Shown piece after piece: positions 1 through 8,788 of a stretch of 23,368 bases of DNA; position 1 is the first letter of the stretch, and the number at the start of each line of letters is the position of its first letter. The stretch is from a virus: positions 1 to 23,368 of the IMG/VR virus record IMGVR_UViG_3300048772_000015; one strand, written 5' to 3'. The translations under genes were made by a program, and so were the position numbers. Under the pieces are notes generated by a model. The model was not told the origin of the DNA. It made no database searches and was given only the letters and a program-made list of their open reading frames with translations.

Positions 1-1222
1 TCTCCATCGTAAGCGTTATTGCACCAACCAACACCGTTCCACTAGCACCGTCTGGCAAGGTAGCTTGGCGCGAGGCAGTCGCCGTCCCCGTAATCTTGAT
101 ATTGTTCGTCGAAGCCCCGCCGACGTAGACAGCCGAGAACGGTGAACCTAGGGAACCAATCGTTCCTGACCCAGCCACAACAGGGAAAACTCCGGTATCC
201 GTTTCGAGATAACCTCCAGAGGTAATGATATTCCCAGTAGCGGTTAGCTGAATTGTTGAAATCGGGTAGGGAATCGAAACTAAGTGAACTCCGGGGTTCC
301 CGCCGCCGCTATTGAGCGTCAGGGTTTCGGTTGGATTTGTTCCAGTACCGAACACGTTCTGAAACGACCACCAATCCTGACCGGAATTCCCTCCGCCCCA
401 ATAATTCCCGGCTAGGTACAGCAATCGTGATGAATAGTTTGCGAGGGAAGTTGCATTAATGTAAGCCTGAATCCATAGATCACCATTGGCGTTACTTAAT
501 AAACCCGGCGATGGCCCAACAGAGGTTCCCGCTCCTAATCCGTATACGGGGAGCGCGTATCCGCTTCCGCTCTGCACCGTGCCGCTGCCCGTTGTCGCAA
601 AGCATCCAACCGCATTGCCGCTGGCGGAGATACCCGTGGGAACCTGTCCACCAGTGCATAGCGTCGGGGTTGAGGCCAAGGAAGCCGCCGCAGATGCGGT
701 TGCCGCGTTGCCCGTTAATGGACCAACAAATGATGTTGCTGTCACCGTCGTCGCGTTCACCGTGCTTGGCGTGGCGCCACCGATAGGGCCGGGAGAGGGA
801 ATTGAACCTGAATTCAAAGCCCCCGAAATGGTTACGTTGGTGGCCGCCACTGGTTCTGGCGTGGTGCTGCCATACCCTGCTGTGGGTGGGGTTGCAAAGG
901 CGTTGATGACGGTCTGATCGGTTGCTACCTTATTGTCAGAGGAGTTGGCCGCTTGCGTCGTCGCCGTGAGCGCCGTAAAGTTTCCCGTGCCAGCCACGAC
1001 GGTAGTGAAGTTCCCCGTGCTTGGTGTGGTGCCACCGATAGGGCCGGGAGAGGCATAGCTGGAAGTTCCGCACGGGAATCCTGCATCGGCCAGTTGCGTG
1101 GCAGAGTACCAATACCCGCAATTCCCAACCGTCGGTGTCCCGTAGATGTTTGGCACGCTATAGGTCTGTGCGACCGCCGTAACCGCGCACATAAGCAAAG
1201 CAAGCAGAATCAGTCTTTTCAT
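1..1222 (-). CDS. Tail fibre-like protein with signal peptide (C-terminus outside window)
   Basis: The frame is open from the ATG at 1222 to the window edge, giving 407 residues without a stop; I translated it by hand. A good ribosome site (GGAGAG) lies just before the start, 9 bases after the tailspike stop, so the two genes are co-transcribed. Residues 1-19 look like a Sec signal peptide: MKR, a leucine/alanine-rich core, then AVA before Q19. The mature part has two copies of a fibre linker, SPGPIGGTTPSTGNFTT near residue 58 and SPGPIGGATPSTVNATT near residue 143. Residues 355-400 resemble the repeat found in many fibre shafts (NNIKITGTAT, then TLPDGASGTV). The rest is rich in Gly, Ser and Thr. 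Role inferred: receptor-binding or accessory fibre. A C-terminal chaperone domain could follow outside the window but cannot be seen. Confidence 0.75.
   Translation of the reverse strand, partial: MKRLILLALLMCAVTAVAQTYSVPNIYGTPTVGNCGYWYSATQLADAGFPCGTSSYASPGPIGGTTPSTGNFTTVVAGTGNFTALTATTQAANSSDNKVATDQTVINAFATPPTAGYGSTTPEPVAATNVTISGALNSGSIPSPGPIGGATPSTVNATTVTATSFVGPLTGNAATASAAASLASTPTLCTGGQVPTGISASGNAVGCFATTGSGTVQSGSGYALPVYGLGAGTSVGPSPGLLSNANGDLWIQAYINATSLANYSSRLLYLAGNYWGGGNSGQDWWSFQNVFGTGTNPTETLTLNSGGGNPGVHLVSIPYPISTIQLTATGNIITSGGYLETDTGVFPVVAGSGTIGSLGSPFSAVYVGGASTNNIKITGTATASRQATLPDGASGTVLVGAITLTME
761..798. repeat. Direct repeat copy 1, fibre linker DNA
   Basis: This 38-base stretch matches 1016-1053 with two mismatches, 255 bases (85 codons) apart. 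It encodes the PGPIGG-type linker of the fibre gene. A more diverged relative occurs in the tailspike gene near 3550-3580. Confidence 0.8.
1016..1053. repeat. Direct repeat copy 2, fibre linker DNA
   Basis: Partner of 761-798. The two differences are both C/T changes, consistent with a recent duplication or gene conversion within the fibre gene. Confidence 0.8.
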
Positions 1223-1231
1223 GGTCTCTCC

Positions 1232-3925
1232 TTACCAGCCTATGGCGATAACGGTTGGGGTGTAAGTCGTTCCTGTATAGTCAGTGCTCATGTTTTGCTG
1301 CACCACGGTAACGCTTGAGACTCCACACGGCCCAACTTGCTGAAACATCGCATTTCCGTTTGTGACTGATGCGCCCACCAGCGTACTAACCGACGCCTGC
1401 AAACAAGCGTGGGGGAACGTGAAAGAGAACGGAACTATTTGGCTCTGCCCGTCCGCTCCGGGAGATAGCGTTGCCCCGGTCGCCCACTGTATGATCATTC
1501 CGCCAAACAGTTGAGCGTAGTTTCCAGTTTGCGGAGCCACTGATACCGTGGTGTATCCGGTACCTCCAAACGTAATCGAGCAGGCCGTGAGGATGCCTCC
1601 GCTCATCGTGAGCGTACCCGCCGCACCAGTTCCGTTGCCTCCAATCACCAGCGCCGGGGTTGATGGATACCCGGCTCCGCCAGAGGTAACAGAGCACCCC
1701 GTCACTGCTCCGCCCGATACGGTTGCGGCAAGAACCGCCGCCGTAGTTGGGCCAGTGATGTTGTTCTGCAATCCAGGAACATTGATGTTTGCAACATTCA
1801 GCGTCCCGCCAGAATTGTAGTAAACCGAGATTTGGAAATATCCAAGATAGAAGGTTGTAGAGCCACTGGGGGGCAGTGTCCCAACCACCGGATTTACCGA
1901 CATCCCGAAGTTCACACCATTAAAGTCTGTTGCTGACCAGCTTCCTCCCCATAGCGACGTTGGCGAACCAATCGTGCTCGTTGCTGAAGTCGTGGTCCAG
2001 GAATTGTGGCCGTACTGGCAAACCGATGCGCCGCCTTGCTTGATTATGCAAACTTGTCCATCTGAAGCCTGAAAGCCGGTATAGTAGCGACTGAATGTTG
2101 CCTGAATGCCGACGATGGTTGCTGTTACCGGGATGCCGAAGGAATATCCCGTCCCAATCAGCGCGCCGGGAGACACGTCTCCCTCTGCGTGACTGGTTGA
2201 GTTGGTTACGGAAACTGTCGATAGCGTTGAACTCGATACTCCCGTGGTAGGAGATGACCAAGTAACACCGACTCCATTGGCTCCGATTGAAGCAGTCAGC
2301 GGGCCAACCTGTACCGTCCCAGCAGGCTGAGTGTATTGCATCGTTCCAACGGTCAACTGCCCTGCCGAAAGGTCACTGCTGCTGATCGCTGAGTTCAGCA
2401 AACCAGAGCCCCAGACGTTATCTTTCAGGCTCAAGGTAGTGATTCCAACCGATACGGGCGAAGTCGTAGCGCCCAGCGCCGTGGTGAACGGAGCAATGTA
2501 CGAGTCTTCAATTCCGAGATTTACCGCCGCCGTCAAACTGGTTGCCGCCGTGGTAGCGTCAACTTCAAGATGCTTGAATGTGACCATACTGGGCGGATTC
2601 GCGCCGGAGCCGTCAACCAGCTTCCCGATGTCGGCCCAGCCTAACGTGGCTCCCGTTACCGTGTCACTCTCCGATCGGAAGTTGTAGAGCGTTGCCGCCA
2701 TCAGCGGAAGCTCAAAGGCGTATGTATTGCTCAGCGCCGCATTGCCGTAAGCGTTCTCTTGCGACACTACATTATTGCTGGCGCCGTTTGTGAATCTCAG
2801 ACCATAGGTTCCAGAATAGATTGAGTTGTGGTAAATGTGCGTCAGCGGGGAAGCGTCCAACACGATTCCGCCCAAAGCAGTGGTGTTGGTCACGGTTCCG
2901 ATGTAGTTGAACGGTCCAATGATCGAACCTGTAGAATTTTGCGCTTCGATGCCGAAGTTGTAGCATCCCGTGGTCATGTTGCCGTAAACGTGGGCCGAGG
3001 TTGCATAGTTCAAGTGAATGCAGTTGGCAAGCGAATTGCCGTTGAGGTACAGCCCAGCCACTTCTGCATTCGCCGGATTATGGCCGCTCGTGCCGTCTCC
3101 GACTTGGATTAGATCGCCATTCAGCCCCATTGGGGCGTTAAACACCGTTCCAGAAGTCGAGTCCGGGCCCTGTCCAATCACCCGGATAACCTGTTGCCCC
3201 AACCCTCCACCAAGCACCTTGATGGCTGGAAGTACCGCTGGAGTCACCTGTAAATCGCCAAGCAATAGCGTCACACTCGTGCCCGTAACCGTGACCGTGG
3301 TAGACCATACCTGAGTAGTGCTGGCCGAACTGATACCGCGGGCATCGCAGGTTCCGCCGCCAGCCGCTACCGCCGCATTGACGCACGCCTGAATCTTGGC
3401 ATCCGCGGTTGCTCCTGAATAGGCGTTGGCATAGAACACCACACCCATGCTTTGCAATCCCGCGATGCTGGTTGCCGTCAAAGTTGCAAACGTGGCCGAG
3501 TTCGCGGAGATAGCCGTCGCTGTAAGGGTCGTAAACGCGCCAGTGTTCGCCGTGGTGCTTCCGATAGGCGGAGGTGAGGCTAAGAGTGCTCCGCCAGAAG
3601 CAATGCCGTCTACGGTCCACTGTGGCAGCATAGCGGCGTTCTCTGCAACGAACTTGTATGCTGAGTTCCCAAGGAAGATCGTCGCCCGGCCGCCGCCGTC
3701 CAGTGGCACGCAGACCGGGTTTACCGTGCCGCCCGATGCGCTGGTGTACGTCGCTAATGGCGTAGACGTCCCGCTCGCAAAGGTGCAAATGAACCCGTAA
3801 GCCAGTGCATTTCCGTTGCCATCTACAAAATTGAGCTTCGGTTGCGGACTTAGGGTGTAGTTCGCCTGCCCAACCGCGAAGGCTACCATGAGACAGACGA
3901 ATACGATAACGCAGAGTTTGCGCAT
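1232..3925 (-). CDS. Tailspike / beta-helical receptor-binding protein with signal peptide
   Basis: This is an 897-residue protein with AAGGA before its ATG. Residues 1-20 look like a signal sequence (MRKL, hydrophobic core, AVGQA). Residues 25-110 match the head-binding N-terminal module of podovirus tailspikes: an FxDxxGxxL start, then NPVCVPLDGGGRATIFL and YKFVAENA...WTVDGI. A linker SPPPIGSTTANTGAFTT follows near 118. Residues about 165-560 look like a right-handed beta-helix, opening with DAKIQACVNAAVAAGGGTC and rich in N, G, T and short hydrophobics. Two GGxGY-type repeats lie near 740-800. The last 90 residues (GGMIIQWATG ... FTFPHACL ... VIAIGW) resemble the gp53-like C-terminal tail-fibre domain. 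Family knowledge suggests polysaccharide binding or depolymerisation, but I cannot point to catalytic residues. The mature part has about a dozen cysteines. Confidence 0.82.
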   Translation of the reverse strand: MRKLCVIVFVCLMVAFAVGQANYTLSPQPKLNFVDGNGNALAYGFICTFASGTSTPLATYTSASGGTVNPVCVPLDGGGRATIFLGNSAYKFVAENAAMLPQWTVDGIASGGALLASPPPIGSTTANTGAFTTLTATAISANSATFATLTATSIAGLQSMGVVFYANAYSGATADAKIQACVNAAVAAGGGTCDARGISSASTTQVWSTTVTVTGTSVTLLLGDLQVTPAVLPAIKVLGGGLGQQVIRVIGQGPDSTSGTVFNAPMGLNGDLIQVGDGTSGHNPANAEVAGLYLNGNSLANCIHLNYATSAHVYGNMTTGCYNFGIEAQNSTGSIIGPFNYIGTVTNTTALGGIVLDASPLTHIYHNSIYSGTYGLRFTNGASNNVVSQENAYGNAALSNTYAFELPLMAATLYNFRSESDTVTGATLGWADIGKLVDGSGANPPSMVTFKHLEVDATTAATSLTAAVNLGIEDSYIAPFTTALGATTSPVSVGITTLSLKDNVWGSGLLNSAISSSDLSAGQLTVGTMQYTQPAGTVQVGPLTASIGANGVGVTWSSPTTGVSSSTLSTVSVTNSTSHAEGDVSPGALIGTGYSFGIPVTATIVGIQATFSRYYTGFQASDGQVCIIKQGGASVCQYGHNSWTTTSATSTIGSPTSLWGGSWSATDFNGVNFGMSVNPVVGTLPPSGSTTFYLGYFQISVYYNSGGTLNVANINVPGLQNNITGPTTAAVLAATVSGGAVTGCSVTSGGAGYPSTPALVIGGNGTGAAGTLTMSGGILTACSITFGGTGYTTVSVAPQTGNYAQLFGGMIIQWATGATLSPGADGQSQIVPFSFTFPHACLQASVSTLVGASVTNGNAMFQQVGPCGVSSVTVVQQNMSTDYTGTTYTPTVIAIGW

Positions 3926-3941
3926 TTGAGAATCCTTTGTG

Positions 3942-3950
3942 TGCTATACT
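3942..3950 (+). promoter_or_regulatory. Candidate extended -10 promoter (TGCTATACT)
   Basis: TATACT preceded by TG one base upstream fits the extended -10 consensus. There is no convincing -35. Transcription from about 7 bases downstream would begin at or just before the ATG at 3960, giving a leaderless or nearly leaderless mRNA. Prediction by eye only. Confidence 0.4.
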
Positions 3951-3959
3951 TTGGCCATT

Positions 3960-4055
3960 ATGCTAACCGTTGCTGGAGGAATCATCCTCGCGTTCGTATT
4001 TTTGATCGCAATCAGCTGGATTGTTGAATGGGTCGATGAATACCTACTCCGCTAA
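3960..4055 (+). CDS. 31-residue single-pass membrane micro-protein
   Basis: This is a plus-strand ORF, opposite to its neighbours. It fills the only sizeable space between the 657-residue protein gene and the tailspike gene. It encodes 31 residues: MLTVAGG, a hydrophobic run (IILAFVFLIAISWIV) long enough for one membrane span, then EWVDEYLLR with acidic and basic tail residues. Its TAA overlaps the TAG of the convergent gene ending at 4052. No Shine-Dalgarno is visible, but an extended -10 box sits at 3942-3950. Small membrane peptides in this position could assist lysis, DNA entry or exclusion; none of these can be told from sequence. It could also be a chance ORF, although the membrane-helix pattern and exact fit in the gap argue for a gene. 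Confidence 0.5.
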   Translation: MLTVAGGIILAFVFLIAISWIVEWVDEYLLR

Positions 4056-6025
4056 CCGCCCGACCGCTTTCTTAGATACTGCTTCCGCATATATTCAATC
4101 GCATCCTGCATCGGCAGTTTCCCAACCTCTGCCGGGGTTAGGTCTCGGCCACCAGCTTGCTCAGGAAGCAGCAATCCCTTACGCAGCGGAGTCGTAGTGT
4201 AGTTCGTCGGAGGGTTCTGCGTTCCGGTCGGTACACCCTCTAACGACGATGGAAGAGGAATCGGGTGGCTTGCGCCCGCCTGTTCTGGCAATAGCCTCCC
4301 AAGTCGCTGTGGCGCGGTTGTGTAATTTGTAGGCGGCGGTTGCGTTCCGGTCGGTACACCCTCAAGCGAAGACGGTAACTGAATCTGAGCCGCCGGCAGC
4401 AATCCCTTAATTGGGGGTGCGCCGGTTCCGACTTCCCGCGTTGCCTTGATTCCGCTATCGGCTAAACTCTGGAACCCGTTTTGCAACATCTTACCGATAT
4501 TCACGTCCGCCACGGCTGCTTGGCTCGCAGAGGCTATTCCACTTTTGCCCCCTGTGATGGCCGATATGACCGGCTTCAGAACTGCCTTAACGACGCCGGG
4601 TTGATTAAGTTCGACGGCGTTCATTCTAGCCTGTAGCTGGTCACGGATTGAACTTAGTCCAGCGTAGCGGCGTTCATAGCCCTTGATTCCCGCTTCGCCT
4701 CGATTACTCAACTCTTGCGCGATTGAATCGGACAGATTGCGGTCCAATCCCTGAAGAGAACCCATGCGCTTGCTATTCCCCTCCGATACTGCCAATTCCT
4801 GCGGAGTCATCCCGCGCAATGGTGCAAGTTCTCGATTCGTCGCCCGCGCTAGGCTGTCCACTTCCTGTAAGGTCAACGGCTCTCCAGTAAGGGCTTTGGT
4901 GGCAAGTGCTCTATCTGCCGCCAGTCCTGCATTCTTAGAGAGATACGAAAGTCCGACCTGAGCATCTGCGCCTAACTTCGGCACCACTGCGGCATCCGAG
5001 TTGCGAGCAATCTGCGGCGCACGCTCTTCCGCATACATGTCGTGGAGGTGATCGTTGATAGCGTTTACCGTTGCCCGGACGCGCATGTCTGGGTTGATGA
5101 CTCCGCCCTTTGCTTCAGACAGGTTTATGTCGCGTCCGATCTCGGCCAAGTCTCCTGCCGAAGCGTAAAGGTTAGCCCGGAACTGAGGGTCACTGCCGAC
5201 CGGAGCCGATGCGCGGAAGATGTTCTCTGCACCGAGTACGGCCTTTGGCGGCATGTTTGCCACTTCGGGCATTACCGCTGCCTGTGCTCCGCTCGGACGC
5301 GCGTTCGTCACGGCATCAGAGATTGCCCCTTTGACCGTATTAGCTGCATCTACCGCTACGCCCTTTGGTATATCCGGTATCACCTTGGCCGTCTCTCCAA
5401 CCAGCTTTCCCGCCAGCATAGGAGCCCACGTTCCAGAAGTCGCGTCAGCCATTCCTACAACGTCGCCACGCTGTGCCGCATTTGCTAGTTGCGTGGGGTC
5501 CGTTCCGATATACGGTGCTACCGTGCTGGCCGCCGTCTCAATCGGACCAGCTCCACGCTGACGGGCTTCCGCATTGGATTGAACTCCAGGCGCGGCAAGC
5601 TCGCCCATCGCCGCCCCTCTATCTGTAGCATTCGAGAACGGGCTTAGCATCGACTGCATCACGCCCGCCTGTTGATACATCGCTCCCGGAATACTCGCGA
5701 CCTTTTCGGCGGCATTGTTTACCATCGTACCAATCGATGTTTTCGGCTGGTTTTGCGACTGCTCCAATTGCGTTGGCGCTTGATCTCTCCAGCCTAGGTT
5801 CGCGGCTTCTTTGCGGTCTGATGCCTGAATCCATCGGCCCTTTCCGTCTTCGTTAAACATCCACGATGAATCGGGAGTCGGCTTCGTTCCGGGATTGGTG
5901 TAGGGATCGCCCGCCTGTGGCTGCGAGCTAGTAGCGCTATCCAACTTGTATCCAGCGGGCAAAGGGGGAATAGAGGGCGACTGCTGGACGAGCGTGTAAC
6001 CATTGGGGAGCGGGGGTGTGGCCAT
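4052..6025 (-). CDS. Large internal virion / DNA-ejection-type protein
   Basis: This is a 657-residue protein starting at an ATG that overlaps the previous stop by one base (TAATG), so translation is coupled. The N-terminus carries two PLPxGYxL motifs (PLPNGYTL, PLPAGYKL), of a kind seen at the start of phage internal proteins. The middle is Ala- and Gln-rich and mostly helical. The C-terminus has a 41-residue tandem repeat (residues 550-590 and 591-631) and ends in a basic tail (YMRKQYLRKRSGG). It is the last of three consecutive large helical genes between the tail hub and the tailspike, the position of ejection proteins (gp7/gp16/gp20) in P22-like phages. No lysozyme or transglycosylase motif was seen. 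Function is inferred from context and composition. Confidence 0.6.
   Translation of the reverse strand: MATPPLPNGYTLVQQSPSIPPLPAGYKLDSATSSQPQAGDPYTNPGTKPTPDSSWMFNEDGKGRWIQASDRKEAANLGWRDQAPTQLEQSQNQPKTSIGTMVNNAAEKVASIPGAMYQQAGVMQSMLSPFSNATDRGAAMGELAAPGVQSNAEARQRGAGPIETAASTVAPYIGTDPTQLANAAQRGDVVGMADATSGTWAPMLAGKLVGETAKVIPDIPKGVAVDAANTVKGAISDAVTNARPSGAQAAVMPEVANMPPKAVLGAENIFRASAPVGSDPQFRANLYASAGDLAEIGRDINLSEAKGGVINPDMRVRATVNAINDHLHDMYAEERAPQIARNSDAAVVPKLGADAQVGLSYLSKNAGLAADRALATKALTGEPLTLQEVDSLARATNRELAPLRGMTPQELAVSEGNSKRMGSLQGLDRNLSDSIAQELSNRGEAGIKGYERRYAGLSSIRDQLQARMNAVELNQPGVVKAVLKPVISAITGGKSGIASASQAAVADVNIGKMLQNGFQSLADSGIKATREVGTGAPPIKGLLPAAQIQLPSSLEGVPTGTQPPPTNYTTAPQRLGRLLPEQAGASHPIPLPSSLEGVPTGTQNPPTNYTTTPLRKGLLLPEQAGGRDLTPAEVGKLPMQDAIEYMRKQYLRKRSGG
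4133..4378 (-). repeat. Two tandem 41-codon repeats in the ejection-type protein
   Basis: Copies at 4256-4378 and 4133-4255 each begin LPSSLEGVPTGTQ and continue PPTNYTT, with a LLPEQAG block near residue 30. A 23-base core is identical at 4218-4240 and 4341-4363, exactly 123 bases apart. A partial third end-block (GLLPAAQIQ) precedes copy 1. The copies are diverged elsewhere, so the duplication is not brand new. Confidence 0.85.
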
Positions 6026-7704
6026 TACTGCACCGCCTGTCCGGTCTTTGCATCAACCCATCGCCCGTTATTTACGATGATTTCATGCCCGTTTGGTCCA
6101 ATGGCACGAGGTACTGCTCCGCCCGCGTTCGGCTGCTGGCTTGCGCCCTGGGGAGTGCTGGACTGTTGCTGCACCTTGGCTGCATATTCGGGGTCAAGAC
6201 GTGCTCGTGCGCCCATGGAGGCCTGCGAGTATCCCGGCATTGGCGTCCGGTAACTCTGGCTGGGAGCAGCGTTATCCCATGTATTCTGTAATTCGTCAAA
6301 CTTAACTCCCATCGCCTGCGCCTGCTCTTTTATCGCAGCACCACGATTCAAAACTCCACCGAGCGTAGCCTTCTTGGACGCTATGACTTCATTCGTTTTC
6401 GGTTCTCCGTAGAACGTACCCAACTCATCAGCCACGGTGTCTAGCAGGTTGTTGTACGCCTTATAAGCGGCAGTCGTAGGATTATGCACGGCCACGGGGT
6501 TTTCGTTGTTGATTGTGTTAAGTTGATCTAAATGACGGAGCGCAGTAGAGCCAGCATTCAATTGATTTCCATATTTCCCGGCTCCAGTGAAGTCACGATA
6601 TGCAGCGGTGTAGCTTTTCACTTTGGAGCCGTCAAAATCGGGATATTGCTGCGCGACCGCTGAGAGCAATGCTGGATTTTTGGCAGCGAGATAATCAAGT
6701 CTCGCCAGTGGCATTTTCCCTGTCCCTATTTCGTCAACCATCGGCTGCATTGCGACGGGAAGCGCCCCACCAGTTAGAGCATCGTTGCGGCTGCGATCTA
6801 GGGCTAGATGTCCTTGAGCAACGGCAAGCTGTTGACGCTCTGTATTTACACGCTGATCCCCTTGGGCTGATACAACTTGCTGATCCGGCGTCATCCCCAC
6901 GTTCTGCACGGTTCGTTTGTCGAATTGCGCCGGGAAGCTCTTGGCCAAGCCGTGTGGCAACTGGTCTAGCTTCGACTGGTAATCATCTTGGTTCTGCGAC
7001 ATAGCGAGCTGGGCAGCCGTAGTCTGAAGCGCCTTCTGTTGTGCGCTCGCACCCAACTCATTCGCGCGCTGAGTGTTATAGCCCGTCTCTGCTTGCGTCT
7101 TCGCGTCAGCTAGTGCCTGTGCGTGCATTCCGAGAGGGACTTCAAACCGCGACAGGGTGTCATTGTCTGGAACCTGCTGCGGGAACTGTGAAGTGTCGAG
7201 TCCGTTCTGCTGCGACCACGCTAATGACTGTTGCCATGTTTGCTGGCGCGCGTTGGGGTCAGTAATCCCCTTGACTCCCTCAAGTTGCTCATACGCCTGT
7301 TTGTTAATCGAAGCCATGTTCTCAAGCGTTACTTTCTTTGCATTAGACTGAGCAAGTAGCGTATCGGCGGCGGTTTTCTGCTGAGTCTGAAGCGGCGTAA
7401 GCAGTTGCGGTGGAACACCCTTCGACACAGCCTCACTGTATAGCCCGTTGTAGTCATATCCGGTGGGGCGACCATCGGAGTCTTTTGTGACATGGTTTGG
7501 GCTGATCTGCTGCAATGTTTGCATAGCTTTCGCTTGCAACTGTTTTTGCTGGAGGTCAAGTGCCCCACTCTGTAATTGTTGCGCCCCCACCTGTTGCTGC
7601 TGTTGGGAGTTTTGGATCTGCATCAAACGTGCGTACTGGTCGAGCGGGCCTTCCTGCTGAACTGGAGGCTTGATATCTAAAGATGGTAAAGGAATTGATG
7701 CCAA
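6025..7704 (-). CDS. Internal virion / DNA-ejection-type protein (TTG start)
   Basis: This is a 559-residue protein starting with TTG. The start is set by a strong GGAGGG sited inside the stop region of the upstream gene. It is very Gln-rich: residues 30-80 have QQQQQ runs and coiled-coil heptads. The C-terminal half has PLARLDYLAAKNP, YPDFDGSK and GSTALRHLDQLNTINNEN, a pattern I associate with phage internal/injection proteins where an N-T-A-L-x-H-L-like segment is followed by a long helical domain. The C-terminal 30 residues (GPNGHEIIVNNGRWVDAKTG) resemble a small beta-hairpin motif common at ends of phage proteins. Its neighbours on both sides are other ejection-type genes. Function inferred, not proven. 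Confidence 0.6.
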   Translation of the reverse strand: MASIPLPSLDIKPPVQQEGPLDQYARLMQIQNSQQQQQVGAQQLQSGALDLQQKQLQAKAMQTLQQISPNHVTKDSDGRPTGYDYNGLYSEAVSKGVPPQLLTPLQTQQKTAADTLLAQSNAKKVTLENMASINKQAYEQLEGVKGITDPNARQQTWQQSLAWSQQNGLDTSQFPQQVPDNDTLSRFEVPLGMHAQALADAKTQAETGYNTQRANELGASAQQKALQTTAAQLAMSQNQDDYQSKLDQLPHGLAKSFPAQFDKRTVQNVGMTPDQQVVSAQGDQRVNTERQQLAVAQGHLALDRSRNDALTGGALPVAMQPMVDEIGTGKMPLARLDYLAAKNPALLSAVAQQYPDFDGSKVKSYTAAYRDFTGAGKYGNQLNAGSTALRHLDQLNTINNENPVAVHNPTTAAYKAYNNLLDTVADELGTFYGEPKTNEVIASKKATLGGVLNRGAAIKEQAQAMGVKFDELQNTWDNAAPSQSYRTPMPGYSQASMGARARLDPEYAAKVQQQSSTPQGASQQPNAGGAVPRAIGPNGHEIIVNNGRWVDAKTGQAVQ

Positions 7705-7708
7705 TTTA

Positions 7709-8785
7709 TTACCCTCCGTTCATTGCGCCGCTGTCATTCAGTCCGCCCATGCCATACAGCGGGCTATTTGGATTATTGTACGGATTAGGGTTGTTCGTCT
7801 TCGTTAGGCTCTGGAGCATCGCGTACTGACTGGCTTGGTTTCCAAGATTATTCAGCGCGCCACCGTAGGCGTTTGCAGACCCGACATAGCCGCTCGCCAT
7901 CGCCGCTGCTGCATTGTTGCCTTGCTGTCCGATCTGCGTAGCGGCATTGCTCAGTGTGGAACCAACCTGCTGCCCGCTGTTCGCCAGTCCGTTATTGATC
8001 GTGTTCGCCGCCGTCTGCCCAACTCCGGCCACTGATGCAAGGCGGTTGTACTGGTTCGCCTGGTTTGCCTCAAAGGTGTTGAAGTTTGTTCCGTATCCCT
8101 CAAGCGCGCGGTTGTAGACGTTCTGGTATTCATTTGACCCAAAGTTCTGTCCGTACTGCTGAAGCGCATTTGCTGTCCCGCCAGTGAGAAGGTTTCCGCT
8201 GGCCGCCGCGCCAAGATTCAATGCCTTAGCGCCTTGCTGAAGACGGAACTGATAGCCGGGATCGTTCGCTTCCGTTACGCCCGTGGGTGCTTGGAATGTC
8301 TGATTCCACCCCTGCTCTAATTGGCCCTGCCCCAATCCAGTGTTTCCCGGACTCGGCGTGATTCCGCTCCCGCTGGCTGCGTTCGGAGTCAACCCGGTAC
8401 CACTTGTTCCCCCTGTCGAAGATTGTCCATTTGTACCAAACGGACTTCCTGCACCACCTGGAAGATTCATCTGTGGGACATTGACGCCCTGCGCAGCGGC
8501 TCCGGGAGAGATACCAAGGCCGTAGTCCAAATCTGACAGCGCGCCCTCGCCAGACTGATACCATGGCTGCTGGTTGGCGATCTCGGCGTTTGATAGGTTG
8601 CCTTGATACTGGAGATTCGTGTTTGCGGTCTGTGCCTGAAGGTTCGCAGCGTAATCCGCGGCATTCGCTTGCGTCTGTGCCGCCTTACCGGCAGCGTTGG
8701 CACTGATCATTCCGCCGGCAACTCCGCCAGCCGCGCTCACGGCCGCCCCAACCAGCAACGCGGTTCCTGTTGCGATTCCAGACAT
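7709..8785 (-). CDS. DNA-transfer / internal virion protein with N-terminal membrane segment
   Basis: This is a 358-residue protein preceded by GGAG, 3 bases after the upstream stop. Residues 5-30 form an Ala/Gly/Val-rich hydrophobic segment likely to enter a membrane. Residues about 95-150 are a Gly/Ser/Thr-rich linker. The block DPGYQFRLQQGAKALN, then AAASGNLLTGGTANAL and NEYQNVYNRAL, is characteristic of a widespread podovirus internal protein family annotated as DNA-transfer or ejection protein. The C-terminus is Asn/Gly-rich. In P22-like phages such proteins leave the virion first and help form a channel through the cell envelope. It opens the three-gene ejection block. Confidence 0.75.
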   Translation of the reverse strand: MSGIATGTALLVGAAVSAAGGVAGGMISANAAGKAAQTQANAADYAANLQAQTANTNLQYQGNLSNAEIANQQPWYQSGEGALSDLDYGLGISPGAAAQGVNVPQMNLPGGAGSPFGTNGQSSTGGTSGTGLTPNAASGSGITPSPGNTGLGQGQLEQGWNQTFQAPTGVTEANDPGYQFRLQQGAKALNLGAAASGNLLTGGTANALQQYGQNFGSNEYQNVYNRALEGYGTNFNTFEANQANQYNRLASVAGVGQTAANTINNGLANSGQQVGSTLSNAATQIGQQGNNAAAAMASGYVGSANAYGGALNNLGNQASQYAMLQSLTKTNNPNPYNNPNSPLYGMGGLNDSGAMNGG

Positions 8786-8788
8786 ACG

